A stretch of 50,131 nt of DNA from Singulisphaera sp. GP187 (GTDB lineage: Bacteria > Planctomycetota > Phycisphaerae > Phycisphaerales > SM1A02): NCBI GenBank assembly GCA_945888705.1, contig CAMDAQ010000002.1:1-50131 (forward strand). Reading direction: 5' to 3'. Position 1 is the first letter of the stretch, and each line of letters opens with the position of its first letter. The notes below the pieces were generated by a model, which was not told the DNA's origin, made no database searches, and saw only the letters and a program-made list of their open reading frames with translations. Of this stretch, positions 18,861 through 28,785 are shown in pieces. A program made the translations under genes and the position numbers.

Positions 18861-21674
18861 ATGGATGAGTCACGCAACGAGACCCCGTTCCGCTACGGCG
18901 CCACGCTGGCCAATGAGCTCGAGGAGCGCTGGCAGCGCACGTGGGACGAGGCAGGGGCGTACCGCACGCTGAATCCCGGCGATCCGGGCTTCGATGGCGG
19001 CAGGCCGAAGTTCTACTGCCTCGACATGTTCCCCTATCCATCGGGGGCGGGCCTCCATGTCGGCCATCCGCTGGGCTACATCGCCACCGACATCATCTGC
19101 CGCGCGCGGCGCATGCAGGGCTACAACGTGCTGCACCCGATGGGGTGGGATGCCTTCGGCCTGCCGGCGGAGCAGTATGCGGTGCAGACAGGCGTGCATC
19201 CTGCAGTGACGACGCGCAAGGCCATCGACACCTATCGTCGCCAGCTCAAGCGATTCGGCTTCTGCTACGACTGGTCGCGCGAGTTCGCCACGATCGACCC
19301 GCAGTACTACCGCTGGACGCAGTGGATCTGGCTGCAGTGCTACGGCGCGTGGTACGACGTCGACGCCCGCCGCGCGCGACCCATCGCGGAGCTCGAGGAG
19401 GAGCTCGCATCGGGCCGCCGGCAGGCCGACGGTCAGGCGTGGGCATCGCTCGATGCCGCTGCCCGTCAGGCGTTCCTCGACCGGCATCGCCTGGCGTATC
19501 TCGGCGAGCAGACCGTGAACTGGTGCCCGAAGCTCGGCACAGTGCTCGCCAACGAAGAAGTGATCGACGGCAAGAGCGAGCGCGGCGGCTATCCCGTGCT
19601 GCGCATGCCGCTGCGGCAGTGGATGTTCCGCATCACGGCGTATGCCGAGCGGCTGCTCTCCGACCTGGACCTGGTCGACTGGCCCGACAGCACGCGCACG
19701 ATGCAGGCCGAGTGGATCGGCCGCAGCGAAGGCGCCGAGATCGACTTTGAGGTTCCAGGCTTCGGCATGCTGCGCGTGTTCACCACGCGCCCCGACACGC
19801 TCTTCGGTGCGACCTACATGGTGGTCGCGCCCGAACACCCGCTCGTCGAGGCGGCCATCAAGGCCGGCGGTGCCCGCGCTGCCGCGGTGCGCGACTACGC
19901 GACCGTGTCCGCCAATCGCAGCGATGTCGATCGGCAGGCGGATTCGAAGCAGAAGACCGGTGTCGATACCGGCCTGCGCGCGGTGAATCCCGCCACGGGC
20001 GAAGCGATCCCCGTCTGGACCGCCGACTACGTGCTCATGGGCTACGGCACGGGTGCGATCATGGCGGTGCCGGCGCATGACGAGCGTGACTTCGAGTTCG
20101 CGCGCGCGTTCGGGCTGCCCGTGCGGCAGGTCGTCGAGATCCCCGGCGTGGCCTTCGATGGCACTGGCGCCACGAGTGGCCATGGCGTGGCCTGCAACAG
20201 CAGCGTGAAGGGTTGCACGATCGATGGGCTCGACACCACGCGAGCCAAGGCTGCAATCATCGAGTGGCTCATGACGACCGGCCGCGGTGCACGTCGCGTC
20301 AACTACAAGCTGCGTGACTGGCTCTTCAGCCGGCAGCGCTACTGGGGCGAGCCGTTCCCGATCGTCTACGACGAGGCCGGCCGCCACCATCCGGTGTCCG
20401 AGCGCGCCTTGCCCGTGCTGCTGCCTGAACTCGCGGACTACAAGCCCATCGAGAGCGATGTGCCGATGCCGCCGCTGGGCAAGGCCACCGCGTGGGTGAA
20501 CACGACGGCCGGCGAGGCGGGCGTCGATCCCTCGATCCTGCCGCCGTCCACGCCGGTCCGTCGCGAGACGAACACCATGCCCGGCTGGGCGGGTTCATGC
20601 TGGTACTACCTGCGCTACTGCGATCCGGCCAACGGATCGCGCATGCTGTCGAACGAAGCCGAGCGCTACTGGCTCCAGAGCCAGCGCAGCGATGGCAGCC
20701 TGCACGCGGGCGGCGTTGATCTGTACGTGGGCGGCGCCGAGCATGCCGTGCTGCACCTGCTGTACGCACGGTTCTGGCACAAGGTGCTCTTCGACCTCGG
20801 CCACGTGGGCACGCCGGAGCCCTTCGGCAGACTGTTCCATCAGGGCATGCTCACGGCCTATGCGTACCAGCGCGAGGACGGAAGCCTCGTTGCCGTCGAT
20901 CAGGTCGAGGAGCGCGACGGCGCGCACCATGAGCGCGGCGGCGGGCCGGTCACGCAGGTGATCGCCAAGATGTCCAAGAGCCTTCGCAACGTCATCAATC
21001 CCGATGACGTGATCGCCGAGTACGGCGCCGACACGTTCCGGCTGTACGAGATGTCGATGGGGCCGCTCGAAGCGAGCAAGCCCTGGAACACGCGTGACAT
21101 CGCCGGCGTGCACCGGTTCCTGGCGCGGGCGTGGCGCCTTGCGGTCGATGAGCGCACCGGCGCGCTGCTCCTGGCGCGGCAGGCGGATCCCGCCATCGAG
21201 CGACTGCTGCACCGCACCGTGCACAAGGTGACCGGCGACATCGATCGGCTGGCGTTCAACACGGCCATCGCATCGATGATCGAGTTCGTGAATGCTGCGA
21301 CGCGGCCGCAGGAGATGAAGGATCCGGCCGATGGCGGGCTGACCCACGTGCAGCTCGAGCGCTTCGTGCGCCTCTTGGCGCCGTTCGCGCCGCACGCCGC
21401 CGAGGAACTCTGGGCCAAGCTGGGCGGATCAGGCCTGGTCGTCCATGCGCCGTGGCCCATCGCCGATCCCTCGATGCTCGTGGATGACGAGGTCGAGATC
21501 GCCGTGCAGGTCATGGGGAAGGTCCGCGCCCGGATCATGGTGCCGACGAAGGCCGACGCGGCGCAGGTCGAGTCGATCGCGCTTGGCCATCCCGACGTGC
21601 TGCCTCACTTGGCGGGCAAGTCGCCGCGCAAGGTCATCGTGGTGCCTGGCCGCATGGTCAACCTGGTGCTCTGA
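18861..21674 (+). CDS. leuS: leucyl-tRNA synthetase
   Basis: MFPYPSGAGLHVGHPLGYIATDI, MGWDAFGLPAEQYA, KMSKSLRNVINPD; full length. Confidence 0.98.
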   Translation: MDESRNETPFRYGATLANELEERWQRTWDEAGAYRTLNPGDPGFDGGRPKFYCLDMFPYPSGAGLHVGHPLGYIATDIICRARRMQGYNVLHPMGWDAFGLPAEQYAVQTGVHPAVTTRKAIDTYRRQLKRFGFCYDWSREFATIDPQYYRWTQWIWLQCYGAWYDVDARRARPIAELEEELASGRRQADGQAWASLDAAARQAFLDRHRLAYLGEQTVNWCPKLGTVLANEEVIDGKSERGGYPVLRMPLRQWMFRITAYAERLLSDLDLVDWPDSTRTMQAEWIGRSEGAEIDFEVPGFGMLRVFTTRPDTLFGATYMVVAPEHPLVEAAIKAGGARAAAVRDYATVSANRSDVDRQADSKQKTGVDTGLRAVNPATGEAIPVWTADYVLMGYGTGAIMAVPAHDERDFEFARAFGLPVRQVVEIPGVAFDGTGATSGHGVACNSSVKGCTIDGLDTTRAKAAIIEWLMTTGRGARRVNYKLRDWLFSRQRYWGEPFPIVYDEAGRHHPVSERALPVLLPELADYKPIESDVPMPPLGKATAWVNTTAGEAGVDPSILPPSTPVRRETNTMPGWAGSCWYYLRYCDPANGSRMLSNEAERYWLQSQRSDGSLHAGGVDLYVGGAEHAVLHLLYARFWHKVLFDLGHVGTPEPFGRLFHQGMLTAYAYQREDGSLVAVDQVEERDGAHHERGGGPVTQVIAKMSKSLRNVINPDDVIAEYGADTFRLYEMSMGPLEASKPWNTRDIAGVHRFLARAWRLAVDERTGALLLARQADPAIERLLHRTVHKVTGDIDRLAFNTAIASMIEFVNAATRPQEMKDPADGGLTHVQLERFVRLLAPFAPHAAEELWAKLGGSGLVVHAPWPIADPSMLVDDEVEIAVQVMGKVRARIMVPTKADAAQVESIALGHPDVLPHLAGKSPRKVIVVPGRMVNLVL

Positions 21675-21690
21675 GTCGCGTTTCCCCCCC

Positions 21691-21729
21691 AACGCAGCAG
21701 GGCGGCGCCATGCGGCACCGCCCTGCGTT
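21691..21729 (+). terminator. hairpin terminator after leuS
   Basis: aacgca(gca)gggcgg ... ccgccctgcgtt inverted repeat followed by tcattc. Confidence 0.55.
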
Positions 21730-21749
21730 CATTCAAGGCTGGAATTGGC

Positions 21750-23144
21750 TCAGCGGCCTTCGATGCGGTAGAAGCCGCGCGGGTTCACCATGAAGTAGCA
21801 GTCGTACGGATCGAGCGGCGGCAGACTCATGTAGGGCCGGCCCTGCTCATCCTGCTTCATGCTCACGCCGAACATGCCCCACATCGGGGCGGCTGGCGCA
21901 TCGCCCGGCTTGCGACGGATGCCTTCCTCGCGGATCTCGCTCACGACGTGGTCGACCCACTTGAGCTTGACGGCGACGTCGGCGAACTCGTCCCAGTCGC
22001 CGGTCTTGCGGGCCTTGTACATGCGCTCCTTGAACTCGGCCATCGAGATCCCCATCTTGCGGGCGATGGGCTCGGCAAGCCGGCGCTCCCACTCCTGCGC
22101 CATCTTCACTTCCTGCTCGATGTCGGTCATGTTGCCGGAGATGCCGGTCGACATCTGGTGGTGGAGGATGATCGCGTTGGGATAGGCGTAGCTGTGCGGG
22201 GCGAGCGTGGCGATCGTCGCGGCCATGCTGGCAGCGAAGCTCTTCACGATCACGTGCACGGGGGCATCGCTCGTTTCGATCGCCTTGACGATGCGGTAGC
22301 CCTGCATGACGCTGCCGCCAGGCGAGTTGTCGATCACGATGAAGATCGGCTTCACGCGATCCTGGTTGTTGAACCAGTCGATGCGGTCGCAGACGTAGTC
22401 GGCGGTGCCGCTCACGATCGGGCCGTTGAGGGAGATGCGCCGGTCGCTGACGGTGATCACGCCGTCCTTGAAGGGCTGCTCGGGGTACGCCTCGAGCACA
22501 TCGACGGCCTCGCGCATCTTCTGCTCGGCATCACGCTGGGCCAGCCGGCCCGCCATGGTGCGGGACTCGATGTCGACGCGCATCTGCTCGTCGGCCAGGC
22601 GAGCCTGCTCGGCGCGGCGCTTCTCGGCGGTGAGCGAGTTCTCGGCGGCGATCGCTTCCTGTTCGCGGCGCATGCTGGCGAGCTTCACGCGGTGGCGCAT
22701 GTCGAGCAGGTCCTGCTCGGCCTTCATGCGGACCATCTCGGCATTGCCGGCGGCAAGTTCCGCGTCGAGCGTGGCAGCGCGCAGCTGCGCCTCGCGCTGC
22801 ATGGCGGCGAGACGGGTGGCTTCGGGTTCGTTGGCCTTGGCTTGCTGCGAGGCATACAGCCCCATCGCGGCGTCGAGCCGCGCCTTCTCGGCGCGAACGC
22901 GCGCGAGCTCGGCAGCGAGCTGCTCTTCGCGCAATTGAGCCTCGGCGCGCAGCTTCTTGATCTCGGTTTCGGTGTCATCGGCCTTCGGTGCATCGGCCTT
23001 CGGCGCTTCAGCGGCCGCTGGGGCCGGCTGCGCGGCGGGCGCTTCGGCTGGCTTCGCATCGGCGGGTTGCTGGGGGCCCACGGCGGCGCAGGCCACGACG
23101 GGCAGGGCAAGGACGGCGGTCATCAACTGACGCAATGGATCCAC
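21750..23144 (-). CDS. ClpP-like serine protease domain protein with lipobox-like N-terminus and coiled coil
   Basis: IFIVIDNSPGGSVMQGYRIVKAIETSDAPVHVIVKSFAASMAATIATLAPHSYAYPNAIILHHQMS resembles ClpP Ser/His motifs; N-terminus LALPVVAC; GTG start (23144, SD aggag) or ATG 23123. Confidence 0.8.
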   Translation of the reverse strand: MDPLRQLMTAVLALPVVACAAVGPQQPADAKPAEAPAAQPAPAAAEAPKADAPKADDTETEIKKLRAEAQLREEQLAAELARVRAEKARLDAAMGLYASQQAKANEPEATRLAAMQREAQLRAATLDAELAAGNAEMVRMKAEQDLLDMRHRVKLASMRREQEAIAAENSLTAEKRRAEQARLADEQMRVDIESRTMAGRLAQRDAEQKMREAVDVLEAYPEQPFKDGVITVSDRRISLNGPIVSGTADYVCDRIDWFNNQDRVKPIFIVIDNSPGGSVMQGYRIVKAIETSDAPVHVIVKSFAASMAATIATLAPHSYAYPNAIILHHQMSTGISGNMTDIEQEVKMAQEWERRLAEPIARKMGISMAEFKERMYKARKTGDWDEFADVAVKLKWVDHVVSEIREEGIRRKPGDAPAAPMWGMFGVSMKQDEQGRPYMSLPPLDPYDCYFMVNPRGFYRIEGR

Positions 23145-23275
23145 GGTGTTCTCCTGGTTCTGGGTGAAATCGGGCACGCAGACTGTACGCCCGCGGTTGG
23201 AGGAACGCGTGGCGCCGTCGATGGGTTCGGTCGCGGACCGCGAGTTGGTGCGCCGACGCTGCAATCGGGCCGTGA

Positions 23276-23938
23276 TCAGGCGGGGGCGGCCATCATGGCT
23301 CCCCCGGCGAGCACGGCGGCGACCAGGCACGCGATGCCGATCAGGGCCTGGACGAGCGTCGGGCCGACGCCGTTGCCGAGTCCTGTGCGTCGAGCGGCTC
23401 GCGCCATGCGCCACGGCAGCCAGGCCACGCTCATCAGGCCGACCCAGACGAGTCCCGCGATCCTCGGCGCATCGAACGGCAGGATCGCGCCGGTCACGAA
23501 CAGGCCACAGAGGGGAAGGATCCACCACGCGAGCAGGCGTGGGGCTTCCCGCGACGTCTGGGTCGCTGCAGCGACGATGGAGCAGCCGACCATGCGGACC
23601 AGCACGGCGCGGAAGGCGATCAGGCTTCCCAAGACCGCCGCACCCAGGGCCGCGGCGCGCAGGGCGGTCCAGGTCGCAGCCGAATAGGGGCCGATGCAGA
23701 GCGCACGATCGGAGAGGACCCAGACGGCGTGTGCGGCCTTCGTGCCGTGCGGCTTGAAGGTCGACAGGGTCAGCGACGGTGCTCCGTCGAAGGGCGGCGA
23801 GATGGCATCGTGCCAACTGATGAATCCGCCGAACCACGAGAAGCCCATGATCACCGCGGCCGATCCAATCGAAGCGAGGAGCCACGGTGACGATGGGCGT
23901 GGCTCGAGTGCGGATTCGGCTGGCGCTGGTGTCGACAT
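23276..23938 (-). CDS. hypothetical polytopic membrane protein
   Basis: Start MSTPAPAESALEPRPSS; several TM segments (WLLASIGSAAVIMGFSWFGG, LLAWWILPLCGLFVTGAILP). Confidence 0.6.
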   Translation of the reverse strand: MSTPAPAESALEPRPSSPWLLASIGSAAVIMGFSWFGGFISWHDAISPPFDGAPSLTLSTFKPHGTKAAHAVWVLSDRALCIGPYSAATWTALRAAALGAAVLGSLIAFRAVLVRMVGCSIVAAATQTSREAPRLLAWWILPLCGLFVTGAILPFDAPRIAGLVWVGLMSVAWLPWRMARAARRTGLGNGVGPTLVQALIGIACLVAAVLAGGAMMAAPA

Positions 23939-23974
23939 GGGTGGATCGCGGTCGGGGCGGTGTACCGTAGCACC

Positions 23975-25366
23975 ATGGACCACGAGCAGCCCGGTGACCA
24001 CGCGCCAGTTCCCTCGGGCTCCTGGCCTGAGCTCGAGCCGACGCCGCTGCAGCTCGTGGCGTTCTGGCCGCATGCCGATCCGCCGACGGCCGCCGAAGTC
24101 CTGGCCGCGCTCACCGCGTGGATGGAGGCGTCGGATCCGGTCGGCTCCGAGATGGATCTCGGCGAGGGCGAGGTCACGTGGGCCATCGAGTGCGCGATCG
24201 ATGGTGTGCAGAACCCGGTGGCCCTGTGGTGCGAGAAGGCGCTGGACGTCGACGACGCGTGGCGCGCGATGCTGGGGGATGCAGCGTCGTGCCCATGGGT
24301 CATCCGGCTGCAGGTGCAGCTCGATGGCGACGAGGGGCCCAACGAGTACTTCCAGCTCCTGAATCTCCTCGCCGGGTCGATCGCCGACGCTGCCGGCGTG
24401 CTCGATGTGACGACGGGGCAGTTCGTGCCGCGTGCCGAGCTGGACCAGGAAGTGCTGGCCGCCGATGCCGTGCCGATCGATCGATTGATGTGGCGCATCG
24501 TGCGCCTGCCCGGCGTGAGCGACAAGGCCGATGTCCCGTCTTCGCACGTTGCCATCTGCACGGTCGGGCTGGGGCGGATCGGTCGGCCCGAGCTCGAGCT
24601 CCTCGAGGTGCCGGTCGAGCACGCGCTCGCCGCCGAGATGGTGCTGGACACGCTGGTGCCGCTGCTGCTCGAGGATGAGCTGCCGCTGCCGGGCCAGCCC
24701 ATCGAGATCGGCGACGGGATGGTGGTCGCGCTCGTGCCGCTGGCCGATGCCGACCGATTCGTCGAGGAGTCGCACGCCGGCAGTCGCGCGTGGCGCGATC
24801 GCATCGCCGCGATCGGGATCGACCATGTCAAGTCGCCGCGCGTGGCGGTGTGCGCAGCGAGCGAGCGCGGCGCCTTCCGCAAGGCGTGGACCTGGCCGCA
24901 AGATGCGGCGCAGCGCATCGAGGAAGGCAACGCCGTGCTCTACCTGGCGCAGCGCGAGGTCGACGCGAACGCGCGCCAGGCCCAACGGACCTTCCCGCTC
25001 TTCGCGACGGCGTTCGCCTCGCTGGCCCGCGCCGATGCGCCGGCATGGCGCGCCTTGGCGCAGGAGCACTTCATGGTGCAGGCACCCGTCGGCGGCACCG
25101 ACGGCGACGACCGCATCGAGCAGGCGTGGTATCGCGTCGATCATCTCGATGGCGATGGCGTCGATGGACTGCTGGTCGATCGCCCCCGCACGCGCACTGA
25201 CCTGGAGCCGGGCTCCCACCACCGCATCGATCGCAAGGCGGTCAGCGGATGGAGCGTTGACCTGCCGGGTGGATCGTTCCGTCCGAGCGATTGCCAAACG
25301 CTGCTCGAAGCGATCGATCGCCTGCGCGACGAGGTCCCCAAGACCGCACCGGAGCAGGGGGCATGA
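23975..25366 (+). CDS. DUF2314-like (DUF4026-like N-terminus) hypothetical protein
   Basis: C-terminal EHFMVQAPVGG...IEQAWYRVDHLDGDGVDGLLVDRPRT...HHRIDRKAVSGW resembles DUF2314. Confidence 0.6.
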   Translation: MDHEQPGDHAPVPSGSWPELEPTPLQLVAFWPHADPPTAAEVLAALTAWMEASDPVGSEMDLGEGEVTWAIECAIDGVQNPVALWCEKALDVDDAWRAMLGDAASCPWVIRLQVQLDGDEGPNEYFQLLNLLAGSIADAAGVLDVTTGQFVPRAELDQEVLAADAVPIDRLMWRIVRLPGVSDKADVPSSHVAICTVGLGRIGRPELELLEVPVEHALAAEMVLDTLVPLLLEDELPLPGQPIEIGDGMVVALVPLADADRFVEESHAGSRAWRDRIAAIGIDHVKSPRVAVCAASERGAFRKAWTWPQDAAQRIEEGNAVLYLAQREVDANARQAQRTFPLFATAFASLARADAPAWRALAQEHFMVQAPVGGTDGDDRIEQAWYRVDHLDGDGVDGLLVDRPRTRTDLEPGSHHRIDRKAVSGWSVDLPGGSFRPSDCQTLLEAIDRLRDEVPKTAPEQGA

Positions 25367-25397
25367 TGCCTTCTGCCGGCGCCCGTGAACCTGTGCC

Positions 25398-26513
25398 ATG
25401 AGGCGCCGCCTGTCCTACCGGCCGGCGCTCGGTGGACTCGTCTTCGTGATCGGGGTGCTCGTGCTGGTCATGGCTGTCGTGTGGCGGCCGTCCAATCTCC
25501 TGATCTGGGCGGTCGGCACGGCCGTCGGCATGATCGTCGTCAGCGGCCTCGCCAGCGGCGCGATGATGATTGCGCTCAGGGTCCGTCGGCTCGTGCCGCG
25601 CGATGCGCGGGTGGGCCAGCCGCTGGTCCTGCAGTACGAGGTGCGCAATGCGTCGTGGATCTGGCCCGCCTTCGCGGTGTCGATCCGCGAGTCCGCGCTC
25701 GGCCCATCGCAGGGATGGCTCGTCTCGGTCGGTCCTGGCGAACGATGCGTGGTCGAGCTGGCATGGTGGCCCCAGCAGCGCGGCGAGGTGCAGCTCTCTG
25801 ACGTGATCGCGCAGTCCGCGTTCCCGTTCGGGCTCGTCGGCAAGCGCGTGACCTGGCGACAGCGTGCCACGATCACGGTGCTGCCTCGCGTCGTGCGCGT
25901 GCCGGCGCCGCGGCTGCGCGCACTGCTCGACCGCGGGCCCGCCGGGCAACGCGCGGCCTCACGACCGGGCCACGGCGAGGAGTTTTTCGGTGTTCGCGAT
26001 GCACCCGAACTCACGAGCCTGCGCGACGTGGCCTGGCGTCGTTCGGCTTCGCGCGAGCAGCTGGCCGTGATCGAGCGTGCGAGCCCGAGCTACCCGCGCT
26101 TGCGGATCGTGCTCAACCTGTCCGAGCCCACCGACGCCCTGGCCGCTCGCGTGCCTGCCGGCGTCGATGCGCGGCAGCGGGAGGAAGATGCGATCACGTT
26201 GGCGGCGAGCCTCGCCTCGAGTGCGATCACACTTGGCCACGAGGTCAGCCTTCGGGTGCATGGGTTGCCGTGTGCGCCCATGCCGGCGGCCGGAGGCGTG
26301 CGCCATCTCGATCGACTGCTGGTGCAGTTGGCGAAGCTCGACCTCGATGCTCCGCGGGCGACCGCCATGGTCTCAGGCCCCGGCGATGAGCGATCGGCGA
26401 CGGTCGTCATCCATCCAGGCCGCATCGATCCGTCGATCGGCGGTGCCGCGGCGATCCACCAGTCCGCGGCGCAGTTGCAGAGCCTGAGCTCTCGGCAGGG
26501 GAGCGCAGCATGA
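25398..26513 (+). CDS. DUF58 domain-containing protein
   Basis: Two N-terminal TMs; FGVRDAPELTSLRDVAWRRSASREQLAV resembles DUF58; upstream of transglutaminase. Confidence 0.8.
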   Translation: MRRRLSYRPALGGLVFVIGVLVLVMAVVWRPSNLLIWAVGTAVGMIVVSGLASGAMMIALRVRRLVPRDARVGQPLVLQYEVRNASWIWPAFAVSIRESALGPSQGWLVSVGPGERCVVELAWWPQQRGEVQLSDVIAQSAFPFGLVGKRVTWRQRATITVLPRVVRVPAPRLRALLDRGPAGQRAASRPGHGEEFFGVRDAPELTSLRDVAWRRSASREQLAVIERASPSYPRLRIVLNLSEPTDALAARVPAGVDARQREEDAITLAASLASSAITLGHEVSLRVHGLPCAPMPAAGGVRHLDRLLVQLAKLDLDAPRATAMVSGPGDERSATVVIHPGRIDPSIGGAAAIHQSAAQLQSLSSRQGSAA

Positions 26514-28762
26514 CGATGCCGCGCGCGATGCAGGCCTTGATCCTCGTCACGGCGATGCTGTCGCTCTCGGCGTTCTGCATCGCCGACGATTCCTTTGTCT
26601 TCCTGTCGTTCTCGCTCGTCGCGGCGGCGCTCAGCGGTGTGCTCTCCCAGGGCGCGCGGCCCCGTCGCCTGCCCACGCTCGTCGCGCACTCGATCATCGC
26701 CAGCCTGGTGGCTGCTGCGGCGGTCTCGGCGTTCCTCGCCGGTCGGCCGCCCGATGTCGGACAGGTCGGCTTCCTCTGCGGGACGGCGCTCGTCATCAAG
26801 CTCTTCGCCCGGCACCGCGCGGCGGACGAACGGCATGTGCTGGCGCTGGGCTCGATCCTGCTGCTCGTCGCCGCGCTCGATGGCACCGACGTGCTCGCGG
26901 GCCTGCCTCTGGTCCTGGGGTCGCTGCTCATGCCGGTCTGTGCAGCGGCAGCCTGGGTGCAGTCGAGCACGGAGCGCGCGGCGGCAGCGCATGCAGCTCG
27001 GATCCCGTCCGGTGCGCTGCCGGTGGCGTTCGAACCCACGGTCGGCACGTCGCCCATGCGCAGCTGGACTGGCTTTGCGATCGCCTCGGTGATCGTGACG
27101 GCCATCTGTGGCGTGCTCGTCTTCCTGGGCTTTCCCCGGCAGGGTCTCGAGGGCGAGACCTGGAGCCGCACCCGCGCCGGTGGTTTCTCGCTGCGTGTGA
27201 GCCTCGCTTCGGACGAACGCATCGAGGACTCCCGCACCGAGGTCATGACCGTGCGCTGGATCGGTCCTGACGACGTGGCGATCGAGCACAGCGAACCGCT
27301 CCACCTGCGCGGCGCCGTCTTCGATCGCTACGACCCGATCTCGCAGTCATGGCAGGTCCCGCAGCAGCCACGTCGCGAGTACGTCGAAGGCGACGGCGCG
27401 GCGTTCGTGCCGTTCGTGGACTCGGGCATCGATGCACGGTTCCAGGTGTATCGACAGGTCGTGCAGATGCGCGGGCTCGCCACCAACCAGGTCTTCAGCG
27501 TACTGGCACCGATCTCGATTCAGGCCGCCAGCGGCATGTCGGTCGCGCTCGATCAGTCCACGATGCTCCTGTCGAGCGCGTCGAGCCGGATCGGCGAGTT
27601 CGATCGCTACGCCGTGGCGGTCAAGCCGTATGCCAGCGATCGCGACATGACGTTGCTGTCGGGCGGGTTCGTCGAGCCCGGCCCTCTGCCCACCTTCCCG
27701 GTCGCGGGGGTGCAGCCCTTGGCGCTCGAGCTATGGGAGCAATGGAAGCCACGCGGTCGCATGGTGCCCGATCTCGAAGAAGCCGCACGCCGCCCGGCGG
27801 CGCGATGGGAGCGCAACCGCGCGGTTGCGACGGCGCTCGAGTCGGCGCTGCTGTCCGGGGACTACCGCTACACGACGGATCTGGGTTCCATCGTGCGTCG
27901 TCGGGGCGAGGATCCGATCGTGAACTTCCTCGCGTCGTCGCGACAGGGGCACTGCCAGTACTTCGCCAGCGCGCTCTGCGCGATGTGCCAGTCCATGGGG
28001 GTGGATGCGCGCGTGGTGGCCGGCTTCATCGCGCTCGAGTACGACGCCGCGCAGTTGCAGTACATCGTGCGATCGTCCAATGCCCACGCGTGGGTCGAGG
28101 TGCGCACGGGCGATGCCCAGTGGACCACCTTCGACGGCACGCCGCCGACGACGCTCGAAGCCCTGCAGGCCGAGCAGCGCAGCTGGGCCGATGGCCTGCG
28201 CTGGCTGTGGGACCCGCTCAACTTCGCCTGGACGCGACATGTGGTCAGCTTCGATGTCCAGGCGCAGGCCGAACTCGCCGACCGCATGGCCAGCACGCGC
28301 GAAGCGCTGTCGCGTCCGGTTCGCGCCGTGCGCGAGGCGCTCGATGCCGTGCGCCAGCGGCTGGTGGAGACCTTTTCCGGCCTGGTCGGCAGCCTCTGGC
28401 TGGTGTCGATCGGGATGGTGCTGGCCGCGTCCATCGTCGTGGTCGTGCTGCTGCGGGGCAGGCGTCGTCGGACGGCTCCGCTGCTTGGTCCTGGTGCTTC
28501 GCCGCGCGAGCGCGAGCTGACGCGGCATTATCTGGATGCACTCCGGATCGCCCGTCGGCTCGGTGCACTCCGTCGGCCCGGCATGACGCCGTTCGACGTC
28601 GCCGCAGCGCTCGCCGTGCGGTCGCCCGAGGCCGCCATGCACCTTCGGTCGGTGGTCGAGGGGTTCTATGCCGTGCGCTTTGGAGGCCGTCCCGCCACGG
28701 CCGAACGTTGCTCGGCGGCTGCGCGCTCCTTGATGGCACTGCGACGCACGCGAACCCTGTGA
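26510..28762 (+). CDS. TgpA-like transglutaminase domain membrane protein (DUF3488 + transglut_core)
   Basis: Polytopic N-terminus; SSRQGHCQYFASALCAMCQSMGVDARVVAGF, SNAHAWVEV, WTTFDGTPP; ATG overlaps upstream stop. Confidence 0.9.
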   Translation: MTMPRAMQALILVTAMLSLSAFCIADDSFVFLSFSLVAAALSGVLSQGARPRRLPTLVAHSIIASLVAAAAVSAFLAGRPPDVGQVGFLCGTALVIKLFARHRAADERHVLALGSILLLVAALDGTDVLAGLPLVLGSLLMPVCAAAAWVQSSTERAAAAHAARIPSGALPVAFEPTVGTSPMRSWTGFAIASVIVTAICGVLVFLGFPRQGLEGETWSRTRAGGFSLRVSLASDERIEDSRTEVMTVRWIGPDDVAIEHSEPLHLRGAVFDRYDPISQSWQVPQQPRREYVEGDGAAFVPFVDSGIDARFQVYRQVVQMRGLATNQVFSVLAPISIQAASGMSVALDQSTMLLSSASSRIGEFDRYAVAVKPYASDRDMTLLSGGFVEPGPLPTFPVAGVQPLALELWEQWKPRGRMVPDLEEAARRPAARWERNRAVATALESALLSGDYRYTTDLGSIVRRRGEDPIVNFLASSRQGHCQYFASALCAMCQSMGVDARVVAGFIALEYDAAQLQYIVRSSNAHAWVEVRTGDAQWTTFDGTPPTTLEALQAEQRSWADGLRWLWDPLNFAWTRHVVSFDVQAQAELADRMASTREALSRPVRAVREALDAVRQRLVETFSGLVGSLWLVSIGMVLAASIVVVVLLRGRRRRTAPLLGPGASPRERELTRHYLDALRIARRLGALRRPGMTPFDVAAALAVRSPEAAMHLRSVVEGFYAVRFGGRPATAERCSAAARSLMALRRTRTL

Positions 28763-28785
28763 TCCGCGCCGCGTAGCATGGGGTC

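Noticed and set aside
21948-23687. 579-aa plus ORF opposite the ClpP-like gene
   Set aside because: Antisense shadow; Gly/Arg/His-rich with no domain
23939-25399. N-terminal part of the 707-aa minus ORF
   Set aside because: Antisense to the DUF2314-like gene; plausible protein begins at 23938
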